The notes: generated by a model from the sequence alone, not told the origin. Counted from the stretch's first letter, positions 8,159 to 17,353 are shown. The stretch is DNA of 64,000 nucleotides from Brevundimonas poindexterae (GCF_020524625.1 NZ_JAIVLL010000001.1:62001-126000); one strand, 5' to 3'. Numbers and translations are program-made.

Positions 8159-9049
8159 ATGAGCGCTTCCTATCGCCGTCCGCCGCTGGAAATCCTGGGT
8201 CGCCGCTGGCTGGCGGGGGCGCAGGCCTGGGCGGATCGGGGGCGAGGGCGGGGGTATGCGTTCGAGCTGTTGATGTTCGGGATCAAGCAGGGCTGGGCGT
8301 GCCTGTTCGGCGGGCTGTTATTGGTGCTGATCGTCGCGACCTTCCTGTGGTGGCCCGAGGACCTCGGCATCGCCCGCTATGACGCCCTGGTCGTGGGGGC
8401 GGTGGCGATCCAGGCAGGCATGCTGGTCTTCAAGCTGGAGAGTTGGGAGGAGGCGCGGGTCATCCTGCTGTTCCATATCGCGGGCACGATCATGGAGCTG
8501 TTCAAGACGGCGCACGGGTCGTGGGTCTATCCCGAGGCCTCGATGCTGAGGATCGGCGATGTGCCGCTGTTCTCGGGCTTCATGTACGCGGCAGTCGGCA
8601 GCTATATCGCGCGGGTTCAGCGCATCTTTCACATCCGGGTGCGGGACTATCCGCCGGTGTGGATGACGGGGGTGCTGGCGGCGGGGATCTATCTGAACTT
8701 CTTCCTGCACCACTGGCTGCCGGACGTGCGGGGTGCGCTGTTCCTGATGGCCGGCGTGCTGTTCGGCCGGGGCTGGTTCTGGTTCACGCCGGACCGGAGG
8801 CGGCGGGCGATGCCCCTGTTGGCGGGCTATGGACTGGTGGCGCTGTTCATCTGGCTGGCCGAGAACATCGGCACCCTGGCGCGGGCTTGGACCTATCCGG
8901 GGCAGGAGGCGGGCTGGGAGCCGGTGTCACTGGACAAGCTGGGCAGCTGGTTCCTGCTGATGATCATCTCGATCGTGCTGGTGTCGCTGGTGCATCGTCC
9001 GGAGACGGAGCCGCGGAGCCCGTGCCGGATTCGCTCGCCTGGGTCTTAA
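8159..9049 (+). CDS. DUF817 family integral membrane protein
   Basis: A 296-residue protein with about seven or eight hydrophobic segments, for example 50-64, 75-90, 100-110, 183-200, 205-220, 235-250 and 270-287. Conserved polar residues sit within membranes (GTIMELFKTAHGSWVYPE, and a GxFMYAAVGSYIAR motif), matching the DUF817 family. The family has no established function; the buried His, Glu and Arg suggest an enzymatic or transport role, which is inference. A probable intrinsic terminator follows at 9062-9082. Confidence 0.85.
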   Translation: MSASYRRPPLEILGRRWLAGAQAWADRGRGRGYAFELLMFGIKQGWACLFGGLLLVLIVATFLWWPEDLGIARYDALVVGAVAIQAGMLVFKLESWEEARVILLFHIAGTIMELFKTAHGSWVYPEASMLRIGDVPLFSGFMYAAVGSYIARVQRIFHIRVRDYPPVWMTGVLAAGIYLNFFLHHWLPDVRGALFLMAGVLFGRGWFWFTPDRRRRAMPLLAGYGLVALFIWLAENIGTLARAWTYPGQEAGWEPVSLDKLGSWFLLMIISIVLVSLVHRPETEPRSPCRIRSPGS

Positions 9050-9061
9050 GAAGCGTTAGCC

Positions 9062-9082
9062 ATCGCGAATAACGCGATTTTA
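9062..9082 (+). terminator. Probable intrinsic terminator after the DUF817 gene
   Basis: ATCGCG-AATAA-CGCGAT forms a 6-bp stem with a 5-nt loop and runs directly into TTTTA. It lies 12 bp after the DUF817 stop and 24 bp before the histidine kinase start, separating the two same-strand genes. Confidence 0.5.
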
Positions 9083-9106
9083 TGACACCTGGGCGATAGT
9101 GGGGGC

Positions 9107-10723
9107 ATGGCGGGGAATCCCACATCTCAAAGGCTTGATCTGCGGCGGGTTCTGCTCGTCGCCTTGCTGGTCGGCGCCCTTGTGCTCGCGGGGGCCGCGG
9201 GGCTGTTCGCCTTTGCGGCGCGCTCCATCGACAAAATCCACAAGGATGAGGAAATCCACCTGGCCTGGGTGGGCCTGCAGCGGATGCAGGCGCGGACGCT
9301 GGAGGAGGTACAGACCTCAAGCATATGGGCGGAGGCGGTGAGCGCCTTTGCCCGCAATGACACCCAGTGGATGAAGGACTATTTCGCGGACTACTACAAC
9401 GAGTACATGCACCACGACGTGACGGTGGCGGTGGGAAGCGACGGTCAGGTGGTGATGGCCGAGCGGGTCGGTGCGCCGCTGACCGACGCGGAGCGGGAGG
9501 CCCTTGCGGCTGCGACCCGGCCGGTGGCGCTGGCCCTGCAGCAAAACCACCCGCCGGGGCTGGGCCTCGAGGTCGCCCAGAGCTGGACCGGAATGATGGA
9601 GGCGGACGGTGTCACCTATGTCGTCGCGGCCTCGACCGTGGTGCCGGAGGATGACTCGGTCGCGCGGCTCGCGACCGATCCGGTCGTGATCTCGATGCGC
9701 AACATCTCGGCGATGGTCGACAGTCTTAGCCGCGATCTGGCGCTGGAAGGCGTCGAGTATGTGACGGAGCCGCGCGTCAATCAGGTGGCCTTTCCAATCG
9801 TCGGGCCTGAAGGCAAGCGGCTGGGCGTGCTGGCGTGGACTCCCAGCCGGCCGGGCGCCGCCGTCCTGAAGCGGGCCAAGCCGATGTTCATCGTGCTGAT
9901 CTCCGCCCTGATCGGCGGGGCGGTGCTGCTGTGGGTGTCTCTGGACCGTATCGCTAAGGCGCTGGAGCAGAACCAGGCCGACCTGTCAGAGGCGCGCGAC
10001 CGGGCCGAGGCGGCCAGTGAGGCCAAGACGCGTTTTCTGGCCAACATCAGTCACGAGCTGCGCACGCCCCTGAACGGAGTGTTGGGCATGGCCGAGATCA
10101 TGGCGCATGGCGAGTTGAGCCCGATCCAGCAGGGCCATCTGAAGATTCTCAAGGCGTCGGGTCAGGACCTGCTGGGCATGATCGAACAGATCCTGCTGGT
10201 CACGCGTCTGGAGCGCGAGCGAGTGGATCTGGAGACGGCGCCGTTCGATCTGGACGCCCTGATGGAGGACATCGCGGATCGCACCCGCGCAGCCGTGCAG
10301 ACCAAGCCGATTTCGGTGCTGGTCGACTCGGGTGTGAAGGGCCTCTGGATGGGGGACGGCCCGCACCTGAAACAGGCGCTGGAATGCCTGACCCGCAATG
10401 CTGCGAACTTCACCACCGAGGGGCATATCCGTCTGTCGTCGACCGTGAAGGGCGGGGTGGTGCACCTGAGCGTGTCGGACACAGGGCCGGGTCTCGACCC
10501 GGATTTTGTCCCGCGCATGTTCGATGACTTTGCCCAGGCTGACGAGTCGGTGACCCGCGCCCACGACGGGGCCGGGCTGGGGCTGGCGATCTGCAAGCGG
10601 CTGATCCGCGCGATGGGCGGGGACATCTCGGTGAACAGTACGCTCGGCCAAGGCGCGACCTTCACCCTGCGCCTGCCGATGGTACCGGCGCCGGTCGAAG
10701 ACGCACCGGCCAAGGCCGCCTGA
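9107..10723 (+). CDS. CHASE4-domain sensor histidine kinase
   Basis: A 538-residue inner-membrane kinase. TM1 is at about 14-37, a periplasmic CHASE4-type sensor at about 40-255 and TM2 at about 259-278, followed by a coiled linker. The HisKA H-box is FLANISHELRTPLNG (His316). The N-box is ECLTRNAANF, and the G boxes are DTGPGLD and GAGLGLAICKRL. There is no receiver or Hpt domain and no response regulator next to it, so this is an orphan kinase. HisKA and ATPase motifs are complete, so it should be active. The ligand is unknown. Confidence 0.9.
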   Translation: MAGNPTSQRLDLRRVLLVALLVGALVLAGAAGLFAFAARSIDKIHKDEEIHLAWVGLQRMQARTLEEVQTSSIWAEAVSAFARNDTQWMKDYFADYYNEYMHHDVTVAVGSDGQVVMAERVGAPLTDAEREALAAATRPVALALQQNHPPGLGLEVAQSWTGMMEADGVTYVVAASTVVPEDDSVARLATDPVVISMRNISAMVDSLSRDLALEGVEYVTEPRVNQVAFPIVGPEGKRLGVLAWTPSRPGAAVLKRAKPMFIVLISALIGGAVLLWVSLDRIAKALEQNQADLSEARDRAEAASEAKTRFLANISHELRTPLNGVLGMAEIMAHGELSPIQQGHLKILKASGQDLLGMIEQILLVTRLERERVDLETAPFDLDALMEDIADRTRAAVQTKPISVLVDSGVKGLWMGDGPHLKQALECLTRNAANFTTEGHIRLSSTVKGGVVHLSVSDTGPGLDPDFVPRMFDDFAQADESVTRAHDGAGLGLAICKRLIRAMGGDISVNSTLGQGATFTLRLPMVPAPVEDAPAKAA

Positions 10724-10726
10724 GGC

Positions 10727-11320
10727 CTATCGGCGGACGACCTTGTCTTCCGGGTCGGGGCGGGGGCGTTCCATGGGCGGGGTCTCGAGCGTGCCCATAT
10801 GGATGAAGCCGGCGATGCGCTCGGCCTCGCCAATGCCGAACAGGCTGAGGGCCCGGGGGTCATAGGCGTACCAGTCGGTGATCCAGCTGGCCGAAAAGCC
10901 GTGAGCGAAGGCCGCGTGGCTGAGGTTCATCGCCAGTGCCCCGGCGGACAGTTCCTGCTCCCAGACGGGGACCTTGTGATCCCGGACCGGAGTGGAGATC
11001 ACCATGACCGTGACGGGCGGGGCGGTCAGCTTGGCGAGGACGGCGCGGGCCTTGTTGGGGTCGGGCTGGTCGTCAGCGAGGGGCTGCAGCGCATGGGCAA
11101 GGGCCGCGCGCGTCTCATTGGACAGGACGACCAGCCGCCAGGGGAAGAGCTTGCCGTGGTCGGGGGTGCGAAGGCCGATCCGCAGGATGGCCTCAAGGTC
11201 CGCATCGGACGGTCCGGGGCCCGCGAGGGCCTGGGCCGGAGCCGAGCGCCGGGTCGACAGATAGTCGATCAGGGCGGGGTCGCGGCGGGGAAGGGCGAGG
11301 GGGGCGGCAAGCTCGGTCAT
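10727..11320 (-). CDS. Nitroreductase family protein
   Basis: A 197-residue flavin reductase of the nitroreductase superfamily, probably FMN-dependent. Landmarks are the N-terminal LSTRRSAPAQAL (the RRS FMN-phosphate contact) at about 20-30, RTPDHGKLFPWRLVVL at about 52-67, and the C-terminal GFIHMGT strand. The size fits the YdjA-like short branch. It is convergent with the histidine kinase (3 bp gap) and divergent from cysE. A 12-bp palindrome CCCTAGCTAGGG sits 4-15 nt upstream of its start. Physiological substrate unknown. Confidence 0.85.
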   Translation of the reverse strand: MTELAAPLALPRRDPALIDYLSTRRSAPAQALAGPGPSDADLEAILRIGLRTPDHGKLFPWRLVVLSNETRAALAHALQPLADDQPDPNKARAVLAKLTAPPVTVMVISTPVRDHKVPVWEQELSAGALAMNLSHAAFAHGFSASWITDWYAYDPRALSLFGIGEAERIAGFIHMGTLETPPMERPRPDPEDKVVRR

Positions 11321-11421
11321 GAGCCCTAGCTAGGGGCGCGGGCGCGGGGCCGCCAGTGCCCGGGGTGGCGATATGCGGGTGGTGGGCCTATCTTTCGGCC
11401 TGAACCAATAAGCGAGGATGC

Positions 11422-12249
11422 ATGGCCACGCCCCGACTGGAGGCCGTTCCCGAAACGTCTGACCTGTGGAACCAGCTGAGGCGCGCCGCCGAGCAGGCCT
11501 CTCGCGATGAGCCGGATCTGGCCTCGCAGATGAATGCCGTGATCCTGTCGCATGGCAATCTGGGCGCGGCGTTGAGTTTCCAGATCGCGAGGAAGCTGGG
11601 CGATGCCGAGCTGGGCGCCATGACGGTGCGCGAGGTGTGTCTTGCGGCGTTCGAGGCCGACCCGGGGATTGTCGCCGCCGCCGAGGCCGATCTGCAGGCC
11701 GTCGAGGAACGCGATCCGGCGATCCGCTCGCTGCTGCAGCCCTTCCTGTACTTCAAGGGCTTTCAGGCGCTGCAGGGCTGGCGCGTGGCCCACTGGCTGT
11801 GGACCGAGGGGCGTGAGACCCTGGCGCTGCATTTCCAGAGTCGCATCTCGGAACTGTTCCAGGTCGATATCCACCCGGGTGCCCAGATGGGCTCGGGGCT
11901 GTTCCTCGATCATGGGACGGGCATCGTTATCGGCGAAACGGCGGTGGTCGGCGACGAGGTGTCCATGCTGCATGCGGTGACGCTGGGCGGCACCGGCGCC
12001 GAGCGCGGCGACCGCCACCCCAAGATCGGCAAGGGCGTACTGCTGGGGGCCGGGGCCAAGGTGCTGGGCAATATTACGATCGGCGACTACGCCAAGGTAG
12101 CGTCGGGCTCGGTGGTGCTGAAGCCGGTGCCCGCCGGATGCACCGTGGCCGGGGTGCCCGCGCGGCTGGTCAACTGTCCGACCGATGCCACGCCGGCCCG
12201 CACCATGGACCACACCCTGGCCGACATTGTGTATGACTTTGTGATCTAG
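11422..12249 (+). CDS. cysE: Serine O-acetyltransferase
   Basis: Transfers acetyl from acetyl-CoA to serine, giving O-acetylserine for cysteine synthesis. The 275-residue protein has the helical N-terminal SATase domain (about 12-115) and a C-terminal left-handed beta-helix of hexapeptide repeats. Active-site stretches are FQVDIHPGAQMGSGLFLDHGTGIVIGE (His of the H-D pair) and the loop VTLGGTGAERGDRHPKIG. With the cbs and gamma-lyase genes at the left end, the window carries two routes to cysteine. It is divergent from the nitroreductase gene; the 101-bp gap probably holds both promoters. Confidence 0.94.
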   Translation: MATPRLEAVPETSDLWNQLRRAAEQASRDEPDLASQMNAVILSHGNLGAALSFQIARKLGDAELGAMTVREVCLAAFEADPGIVAAAEADLQAVEERDPAIRSLLQPFLYFKGFQALQGWRVAHWLWTEGRETLALHFQSRISELFQVDIHPGAQMGSGLFLDHGTGIVIGETAVVGDEVSMLHAVTLGGTGAERGDRHPKIGKGVLLGAGAKVLGNITIGDYAKVASGSVVLKPVPAGCTVAGVPARLVNCPTDATPARTMDHTLADIVYDFVI

Positions 12250-12280
12250 GCCCGGTCGGGCTTTCCCTTGCGGGCCGCCT

Positions 12281-12301
12281 TCTCTAGGGTCCGCGCCGAA
12301 C
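12281..12301 (+). promoter_or_regulatory. CTAGGGT-type promoter-like motif upstream of the DUF3126 gene
   Basis: The stretch TCTCTAGGGTCCGCGCCGAA, ending 18 bp before the GTG at 12319, closely matches stretches at 40281 and 23547, each just upstream of a gene. CTCTAG would be the -10 region, with a loosely matching CTTGCG 17 bp upstream. Read as a core-promoter element by recurrence and position only. Confidence 0.4.
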
Positions 12302-12318
12302 GAACCGAGAGGCATCCC

Positions 12319-12528
12319 GTGAACGAGAACGACCAACGCCGGCTGGAAAGCCACCTGAAGCGCACCTTCAACCACGGAGGGATCAAGCTGAAGGCCCGCA
12401 AGACCGCCGACTCGGTCGAGGTCTATGTCGACGATGAATTCCTCGGCCTGGTCTTCGAGGACGAGGACGGCGACGGCTCCTTCATGTTCGAGATGGCGAT
12501 CCTCGCCGAGGACCTGCCGCCAGCCTGA
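12319..12528 (+). CDS. DUF3126 family small protein
   Basis: A 69-residue acidic protein matching the alphaproteobacterial DUF3126 family (KRTFNHGGIKLKARKTADSVEVYVDDEFLGLVFEDEDGDGSF). It has no signal or membrane segment, so is cytosolic, and its function is unknown. I chose the GTG at 12319, preceded by GAGAGG, over a TTG at 12268 because the extra residues are basic low-complexity and the family begins near here. A strong terminator follows at 12549. Confidence 0.8.
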   Translation: MNENDQRRLESHLKRTFNHGGIKLKARKTADSVEVYVDDEFLGLVFEDEDGDGSFMFEMAILAEDLPPA

Positions 12529-12548
12529 CGACCCGCGCCAGCGCACAA

Positions 12549-12587
12549 GAAAAAACCCCCGCCGGTGCCACTCCGGCGGGGGTTTTC
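12549..12587. terminator. Strong bidirectional intrinsic terminator
   Basis: CCCCCGCCGG (12556-12565) pairs perfectly with CCGGCGGGGG (12573-12582) across a 7-nt loop. It is flanked by an A-run on the left and TTTTCTGTTT on the right, so it can stop transcripts from the DUF3126 gene and from the convergent Ala/Lys/Pro-rich gene. Confidence 0.9.
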
Positions 12588-12606
12588 TGTTTGGGCGGTC
12601 GCCGGA

Positions 12607-13218
12607 TCAGCGCTTGCCGAAAATGGCGTCGAGGATGCCGCCGATGAAGCTCTTCTTCTCGGCCGGCTTGGCCGCGGTCGAGGAGGAAGCGGCGGGGGCA
12701 GGGGCCGGAGCCGCCGAGGTCGGAGCCGGGTGAACCGGAGCCGGGGTAACGGCCGCAGCCTTGGGCGTGGTGGCCGGTTTGGCAGCGGCGCGCGCGGCGG
12801 CGGGCTTCTTCGCCGCAGCCGGACGGGCCGGAGTGGCGCGCGAGGCGGCCGGCTTCTTCGCGGCCGGGGCGGCCTTGGCCGGGGCCGCCTTGGCAACAGC
12901 GGGCTTGGCAGCCGCGGTCTTCGTCGCCGGCTTGGCAGCGGCCGGCTTGGTCGCCGCAGCAGGCTTCTTCACGGCCGGTGCCTTGGCCGCAGCGGGGGCC
13001 TTGGCGGTAGCCGGAGCCTTGGGTGCGGGCCGCGCGGCGGCCTTAGCAGCCGGGGCTTTCGCCTTGGCCGGAGCGGCCTTGGGCGCGGTCGCCTTGGCAG
13101 TCGCCGGCTTGGCCGTCGCTGCTTTCGCCGTAGACTTCGGCGCGGCTTTAGGCTTGGAAGCGCCCGATGCAGTTGCGCCCGGCTTGGACGTACTCGACTT
13201 GGATGGAACCTTGGCCAT
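12607..13218 (-). CDS. Histone H1-like Ala/Lys/Pro-rich protein
   Basis: A 203-residue protein made almost entirely of Ala, Lys and Pro in irregular AKP/AAKPA repeats (about 15-185). It resembles the C-terminal tails of eukaryotic histone H1 and bacterial H1-like nucleoid proteins. The last 16 residues (KKSFIGGILDAIFGKR) differ: they are hydrophobic/basic and could form an amphipathic or membrane-touching helix. There is no signal peptide. The gene is divergent from prmA. DNA binding is plausible from composition; a role in membrane or partner contact through the C-terminal helix is inference. Confidence 0.7.
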   Translation of the reverse strand: MAKVPSKSSTSKPGATASGASKPKAAPKSTAKAATAKPATAKATAPKAAPAKAKAPAAKAAARPAPKAPATAKAPAAAKAPAVKKPAAATKPAAAKPATKTAAAKPAVAKAAPAKAAPAAKKPAASRATPARPAAAKKPAAARAAAKPATTPKAAAVTPAPVHPAPTSAAPAPAPAASSSTAAKPAEKKSFIGGILDAIFGKR

Positions 13219-13303
13219 GTATTCCCCGACCCCTCGGATGGATTTGACGCGAGACGCCGCGCCGACGATTCATGCGATTCGGTATGATAGCGGCGTTTGA
13301 GAA

Positions 13304-14173
13304 ATGTCAGAGTCCGCAGTTCAGATAATCGCACATGGGTCGAGAGACGCAACCGAAGCGCGGGTGGCGGCGTGGGACGCCGACCCCCTGCTGGAGGGCG
13401 TGACCTATTCCATCCTCGAGGAAGACGAGGACCGGGGTATCTGGCGCATCGACGCCTTTCCGACCACGGACGCCGAGGTCGAGCGACTGGTGACCTCGCT
13501 GAAGGGTGACACAGCCCTGAGCACCACGGTCGAGGATCTGGCCGATGCGGACTGGCTGGCGATGTCGCTGTCGGGTCTGCCGCCGGTGCGGGCGGGGCGG
13601 TTCTTCGTCTATGGCGCGCACGATCAGGGGCGGGTGCCGCAGAATACCGTGAACCTGAAGATTGATGCCGGCGCGGCCTTCGGCACCGGGCACCATGGCA
13701 CGACGGTTGGGTGCCTGATGGCGTTCGATGACCTGTTGAAGCGCGAGCGGTTCGAGCGGGTGCTGGACGTCGGGGCGGGCACGGGTGTGCTGGCCATCGC
13801 CGCGGCGAAGACCGGCAGCCGGGTCGCGGTCGGGACCGATATCGACGCGCCGTCGGTGCGCATCGCCAACGAGAATGCGGCGCTCAACCAGGCGAAGGCC
13901 AGCTTTGTCCACGCCTCCGGCCTGAGCGACCGGAAGGTCCGTCGGCATGGCCCCTACGACCTGGTGTTCGCGAACATTCTGGCGCCGCCGCTGGTGGCGC
14001 TGGCGCAGGACATCAAGGAGGCGCTGCAGCTGGAGGGCGTGGCCATCCTGTCAGGCCTGTTGCGGACGCAGGAGCGTCGGGTGACCGCCGCCTATCTGTC
14101 GCGCGGCTTCGTGCTGGAGCGGCGCATCCGGCGCGATGCCTGGAGCGCGCTGGTGCTGAGGCGAAAGGGTTAA
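13304..14173 (+). CDS. prmA: Ribosomal protein L11 methyltransferase
   Basis: Methylates ribosomal protein L11 using S-adenosylmethionine. The 289-residue protein has an N-terminal substrate-recognition region (about 1-110) and a class I SAM domain. SAM motif I is [19 protein letters not shown] (about 148-166), preceded by the PrmA-typical [10 protein letters not shown] variant of the N-P-P-Y-type motif, [13 protein letters not shown], is at about 221-233. A TATGAT sequence at 13283-13288 may be its -10 box, overlapping the divergent control region of the Ala/Lys/Pro-rich protein. Confidence 0.92.
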   Translation: MSESAVQIIAHGSRDATEARVAAWDADPLLEGVTYSILEEDEDRGIWRIDAFPTTDAEVERLVTSLKGDTALSTTVEDLADADWLAMSLSGLPPVRAGRFFVYGAHDQGRVPQNTVNLKIDAGAAFGTGHHGTTVGCLMAFDDLLKRERFERVLDVGAGTGVLAIAAAKTGSRVAVGTDIDAPSVRIANENAALNQAKASFVHASGLSDRKVRRHGPYDLVFANILAPPLVALAQDIKEALQLEGVAILSGLLRTQERRVTAAYLSRGFVLERRIRRDAWSALVLRRKG

Positions 14174-14230
14174 GGAACGCGGGCACAGGCGGGGCCGTTT
14201 TCAGGTCTGAAGACCCTGAGGAGCCCTCCC

Positions 14231-14515
14231 GTGACCTACCTTGATCCGAACGACCCCCGCCAGCCGACCGTGATCGTCGAGCCGGCGCCCGCCTATTCCG
14301 AAACGACCGAGACCGTCATCGTGCGCGAGAGCAACACCGGCTGGTGGATTGCCGGGATTCTCGGCGGGCTGGTGCTGGTGGCCGTCATGCTCATCCTGTT
14401 CAACCGTCAGGCCCCGCAGACCGAGCCGGTGGTGGTTGAACGCGAGGTGGCGGTGCCGGTCGCGGTACCGGTGCCGGCTGCCGAAGCCCCGGCCGGAACT
14501 CCGGCACAGCAATAG
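14231..14515 (+). CDS. Small single-pass membrane protein
   Basis: A 94-residue protein starting at GTG, with one transmembrane segment (WWIAGILGGLVLVAVMLILF, about 38-57). A polar N-terminus of about 37 residues precedes it, and a Val/Pro/Ala-rich C-terminal tail (VAVPVAVPVPAAEAP) follows. I do not recognise a named family; similar proteins are common in Caulobacterales. Topology is probably N-in, with the PV-rich tail in the periplasm. Function unknown. Confidence 0.65.
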   Translation: MTYLDPNDPRQPTVIVEPAPAYSETTETVIVRESNTGWWIAGILGGLVLVAVMLILFNRQAPQTEPVVVEREVAVPVAVPVPAAEAPAGTPAQQ

Positions 14516-14561
14516 GCCAGCTCCCTTCCCGCATGGGCGAGGGAGATGCTAAGCCGCGCGC

Positions 14562-16373
14562 ATGAGACAGACATTCGACGAGACCACCGACCCCGGCTTT
14601 GGCGAGCGCCACCTGCCGCTTCTGCGACGCGAGATGCAGGCCCAGGGCCTGGACGGCTTTCTGGTGCCGCATGAGGATGAGCACCAGAACGAGTATCTTC
14701 CGGCCGCCAATGACCGGCTGGCGTGGATCTCGGGCTTTACGGGCTCGGCCGGCGCGGGCGTGGTGATGAAGGACAAGGCCGCCGTGTTCGCCGACGGGCG
14801 CTATACGGTGCAGGTGAAGGCCCAGGTCGATCAGGGCCAGTTCGAGCTGCGTGATTTCAACGAGACGGCGGTCGCCCGCTATCTGTCGGAGCAGCCCAGG
14901 GGGTCGGTCGTCGGATACGATCCGCGGCTGCACAGCCCTGATGCGCTGAAGCGTTTGCAGACGGCGGCGAAGCGCGCAGGGGTGACGCTGAAGCCCGTCG
15001 ACAGCAATCCGCTGGACAGCGCCTGGGGATCGGAACGTCCCGCGCAGCCGCAGGCGAAGGTCGTGCCCCACCCGATCGACTATGCGGGCGAGGACGCGGC
15101 CGACAAGCGCGCCCGTGTGGGCAAGGCTGTGGCGGAGGTCGGGGCCGATGTGGCCCTGCTGACGGCGCCGACCTCGGTCGCCTGGCTGTTCAACATCCGG
15201 GGCGGGGACGTGATCCGCTCGCCCCTGCCGCTGGGACAGGCGCTGGTCGAGGCGGACGGGCGGGCGCGGCTGTTCCTCGACCCGGCCAAGGTGACCAATG
15301 AGCTGCCCGGCTGGCTGGGCGAGGATGTGACGCTGGAGACGCCCGAGACCCTGGCCTCGGCGCTGGACGAGATGAAGGGCCGGTCGGTGCTGATCGATCC
15401 GGCCCAGAGCGCGGCCTGGTATTTCGACCGGGTGGAAGCCACCGGGGGCACCGTCGTGCGCGGTCAGGACCCCTGCACCCTGCCGCGCGCGGTCAAGAAT
15501 CCGGTGGAGATCGAAGGCGCGCGTCAGGCGCATATCCGCGACGGCGCGGCGCTGGCCCGCTTCCTCCACTGGCTGGACACCGAGGCGCAGGAGACCCTGC
15601 CGGACGAGCGGGCCGTGGTCGAGAAGCTGGAGCAGTTACGCGAGGGCACCGGCGCCCTGATGGACCTGAGCTTCGACACGATCGCGGGGGCCGGTCCGAA
15701 CGGCGCCCTGCCGCACTACAAGCCCGTGACCCGCACCATCCGACGGATGGAAAAGGGCTCGCTGCTGCTGGTGGACGGCGGCGGACAATACCTGGACGGC
15801 ACGACCGATGTGACGCGGACCATCGCGGTGGGCGAGCCGTCGCAGGGTCAGCGGCGCATGTTCACCCTTGTGCTCAAGGGTCATATCGCCATGGCCGTGG
15901 TGCGCTTCCCCGAGGGCACAACCGGGCATCAGCTGGACGCGCTGGCGCGGCTGCCGCTGTGGATGGCCGGGCATGACTATGATCACGGCACCGGCCATGG
16001 CGTCGGCAGCTATCTGGGGGTCCACGAGGGCCCGCAGCGGATCGCCAAGGCGGTCAACACCCAGCCGCTGCTGACCGGCATGATCGTGTCGAACGAGCCG
16101 GGATACTACCGCGAAGGCCACTGGGGCATCCGCATCGAGACGCTGCAGGTGGTGACGGCGCCGGAGGCCATTCCGGGCGGCGAGCGGCCGATGCATGGCT
16201 TCGAACAGCTGACGCTGGCGCCGCTGGATCGTCGGCTGATCGACGTTGACCTGCTGACGGCGGACGAGCGGGCCTATGTCGATGCCTACCATGCCGAGGT
16301 GCTGGCCAAGGTCGGGCCGCTGCTGGACGGCGAGGTTCTCGACTGGCTGACGGTGCAGTGCGCCGCGCTCTGA
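14562..16373 (+). CDS. Xaa-Pro aminopeptidase P (M24B)
   Basis: A 603-residue cytosolic metallopeptidase that removes N-terminal residues preceding proline. Two creatinase-like N-terminal domains (about 15-310) are followed by the pita-bread catalytic domain. Metal ligands are visible as the two Asp in VDGGGQYLDGTTDVTRT, the His in HGTGHGVGSYLGVHEGP, and the Glu residues in SNEPGYY and WGIRIE. Length and the three-domain plan match the aminopeptidase P long form. A small hairpin (CTCCCT…AGGGAG) lies just upstream at 14521-14546. The next gene starts inside the last 16 bp. Confidence 0.93.
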   Translation: MRQTFDETTDPGFGERHLPLLRREMQAQGLDGFLVPHEDEHQNEYLPAANDRLAWISGFTGSAGAGVVMKDKAAVFADGRYTVQVKAQVDQGQFELRDFNETAVARYLSEQPRGSVVGYDPRLHSPDALKRLQTAAKRAGVTLKPVDSNPLDSAWGSERPAQPQAKVVPHPIDYAGEDAADKRARVGKAVAEVGADVALLTAPTSVAWLFNIRGGDVIRSPLPLGQALVEADGRARLFLDPAKVTNELPGWLGEDVTLETPETLASALDEMKGRSVLIDPAQSAAWYFDRVEATGGTVVRGQDPCTLPRAVKNPVEIEGARQAHIRDGAALARFLHWLDTEAQETLPDERAVVEKLEQLREGTGALMDLSFDTIAGAGPNGALPHYKPVTRTIRRMEKGSLLLVDGGGQYLDGTTDVTRTIAVGEPSQGQRRMFTLVLKGHIAMAVVRFPEGTTGHQLDALARLPLWMAGHDYDHGTGHGVGSYLGVHEGPQRIAKAVNTQPLLTGMIVSNEPGYYREGHWGIRIETLQVVTAPEAIPGGERPMHGFEQLTLAPLDRRLIDVDLLTADERAYVDAYHAEVLAKVGPLLDGEVLDWLTVQCAAL

Positions 16374-17353
16374 TCGCGCTGGCGGTCTGGCTGGCCGCCG
16401 GGCCAGTGGTGGCCCAGAGCCAGCCAAGGCTGCCCCGCGCGGTGTTCGATGTGATCCCGCCGTCCGAGCGGGTCACCGGACGGCGCGGGGCGATGCAGAT
16501 CGTGCAGCCCGGGTGCCGGGTGGGCCCGACCCACTGGGCGCGCAGGCGGATCGTCGATGTGGCCGTGCAGGAATGGGGCGTGTTCGGCTTCCAGACCATC
16601 GATCTGCGCGGCCTGCGCGAGCGGCGCCTGCCGGAGGGTGTGGTGCCGGATGCGCTCAATCCCGCCCTCGAGGCGCCCGAGCAGGACCGGGTGATCCGCG
16701 CGGTCGGACGGTGGGAGCATACGCCGTCGCTGGCGGCCACCATCGCCGGCTACTGGAGCGCTACGCCGGACGGGGCCGACGTCCTGTCCCGCCAGAACCG
16801 CCAGTGGCGGCAGGGCGAGGGCGAGATCAACTGGGTCGAGCCCTGGTCGGCGGCCTTCATCAGCTGGGTGATGTGCGAGGCGGGCCTGGGCGAGATGGAC
16901 CAGTTCGAGCGGGACATTGCCCACCGCGTCTATATCGATCAGGCCATCCGGGCACGGGACGGCGAGCGCCCGAAGGCGGCCTATGTCGCCCATGACCGGG
17001 GCGAGGTGCCGATCCGGCCCGGGGACCTGCTGTGCAATTCGCGGGGTGGGGTCGACTATCGCAGCCTCGCCGACCGCCGGCCTGATCTCGGACGCTATGC
17101 CGGGACGCATTGCGATGTGGTCGTGCGCATCGAGGGCGACACAGTCGCGGTGATCGGCGGCAATGTGCTGAACGGGGTCAGCCTGACCCTGCTGCCGCTG
17201 GCGGCCATGGCCGGAGGCTATCCGGCGGTGGTGGCGGCGAACGACCTCGACGAGGCGCGGACCATCTTCGCCCATCTGTCTTTGCAGGCCGATCCGGTGG
17301 AGGACACCGCGCTGGACGCCTCGCCGACCATCCGGGCGCTGAACGCGCCTTGA
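16358..17353 (+). CDS. DUF2272 family exported protein
   Basis: A 331-residue protein from a GTG start that overlaps the aminopeptidase gene by 16 bp. The signal peptide is MRRALIALAVWLAAGPVVAQ. The mature part contains the DUF2272 region: INWVEPWSAAFISWVMCEAG (about 147-166), VPIRPGDLLCNSRGG and GTHCDVVVRIEGDTVAVIGGNV. The Cys-His-Asp-like pattern (C in SWVMC, H in GTHCDVVV) resembles NlpC/P60 or CHAP cysteine peptidases, so cell-wall hydrolase activity is a reasonable inference but unproven. It is translationally close to the peptidase upstream. Confidence 0.8.
   Translation: MRRALIALAVWLAAGPVVAQSQPRLPRAVFDVIPPSERVTGRRGAMQIVQPGCRVGPTHWARRRIVDVAVQEWGVFGFQTIDLRGLRERRLPEGVVPDALNPALEAPEQDRVIRAVGRWEHTPSLAATIAGYWSATPDGADVLSRQNRQWRQGEGEINWVEPWSAAFISWVMCEAGLGEMDQFERDIAHRVYIDQAIRARDGERPKAAYVAHDRGEVPIRPGDLLCNSRGGVDYRSLADRRPDLGRYAGTHCDVVVRIEGDTVAVIGGNVLNGVSLTLLPLAAMAGGYPAVVAANDLDEARTIFAHLSLQADPVEDTALDASPTIRALNAP

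Noticed and set aside
14521-14546. CTCCCT…AGGGAG hairpin before aminopeptidase P as a mobile element.
   Set aside because: Only one short hairpin with no flanking repeats; at most a fragment of the hairpin repeats seen elsewhere.
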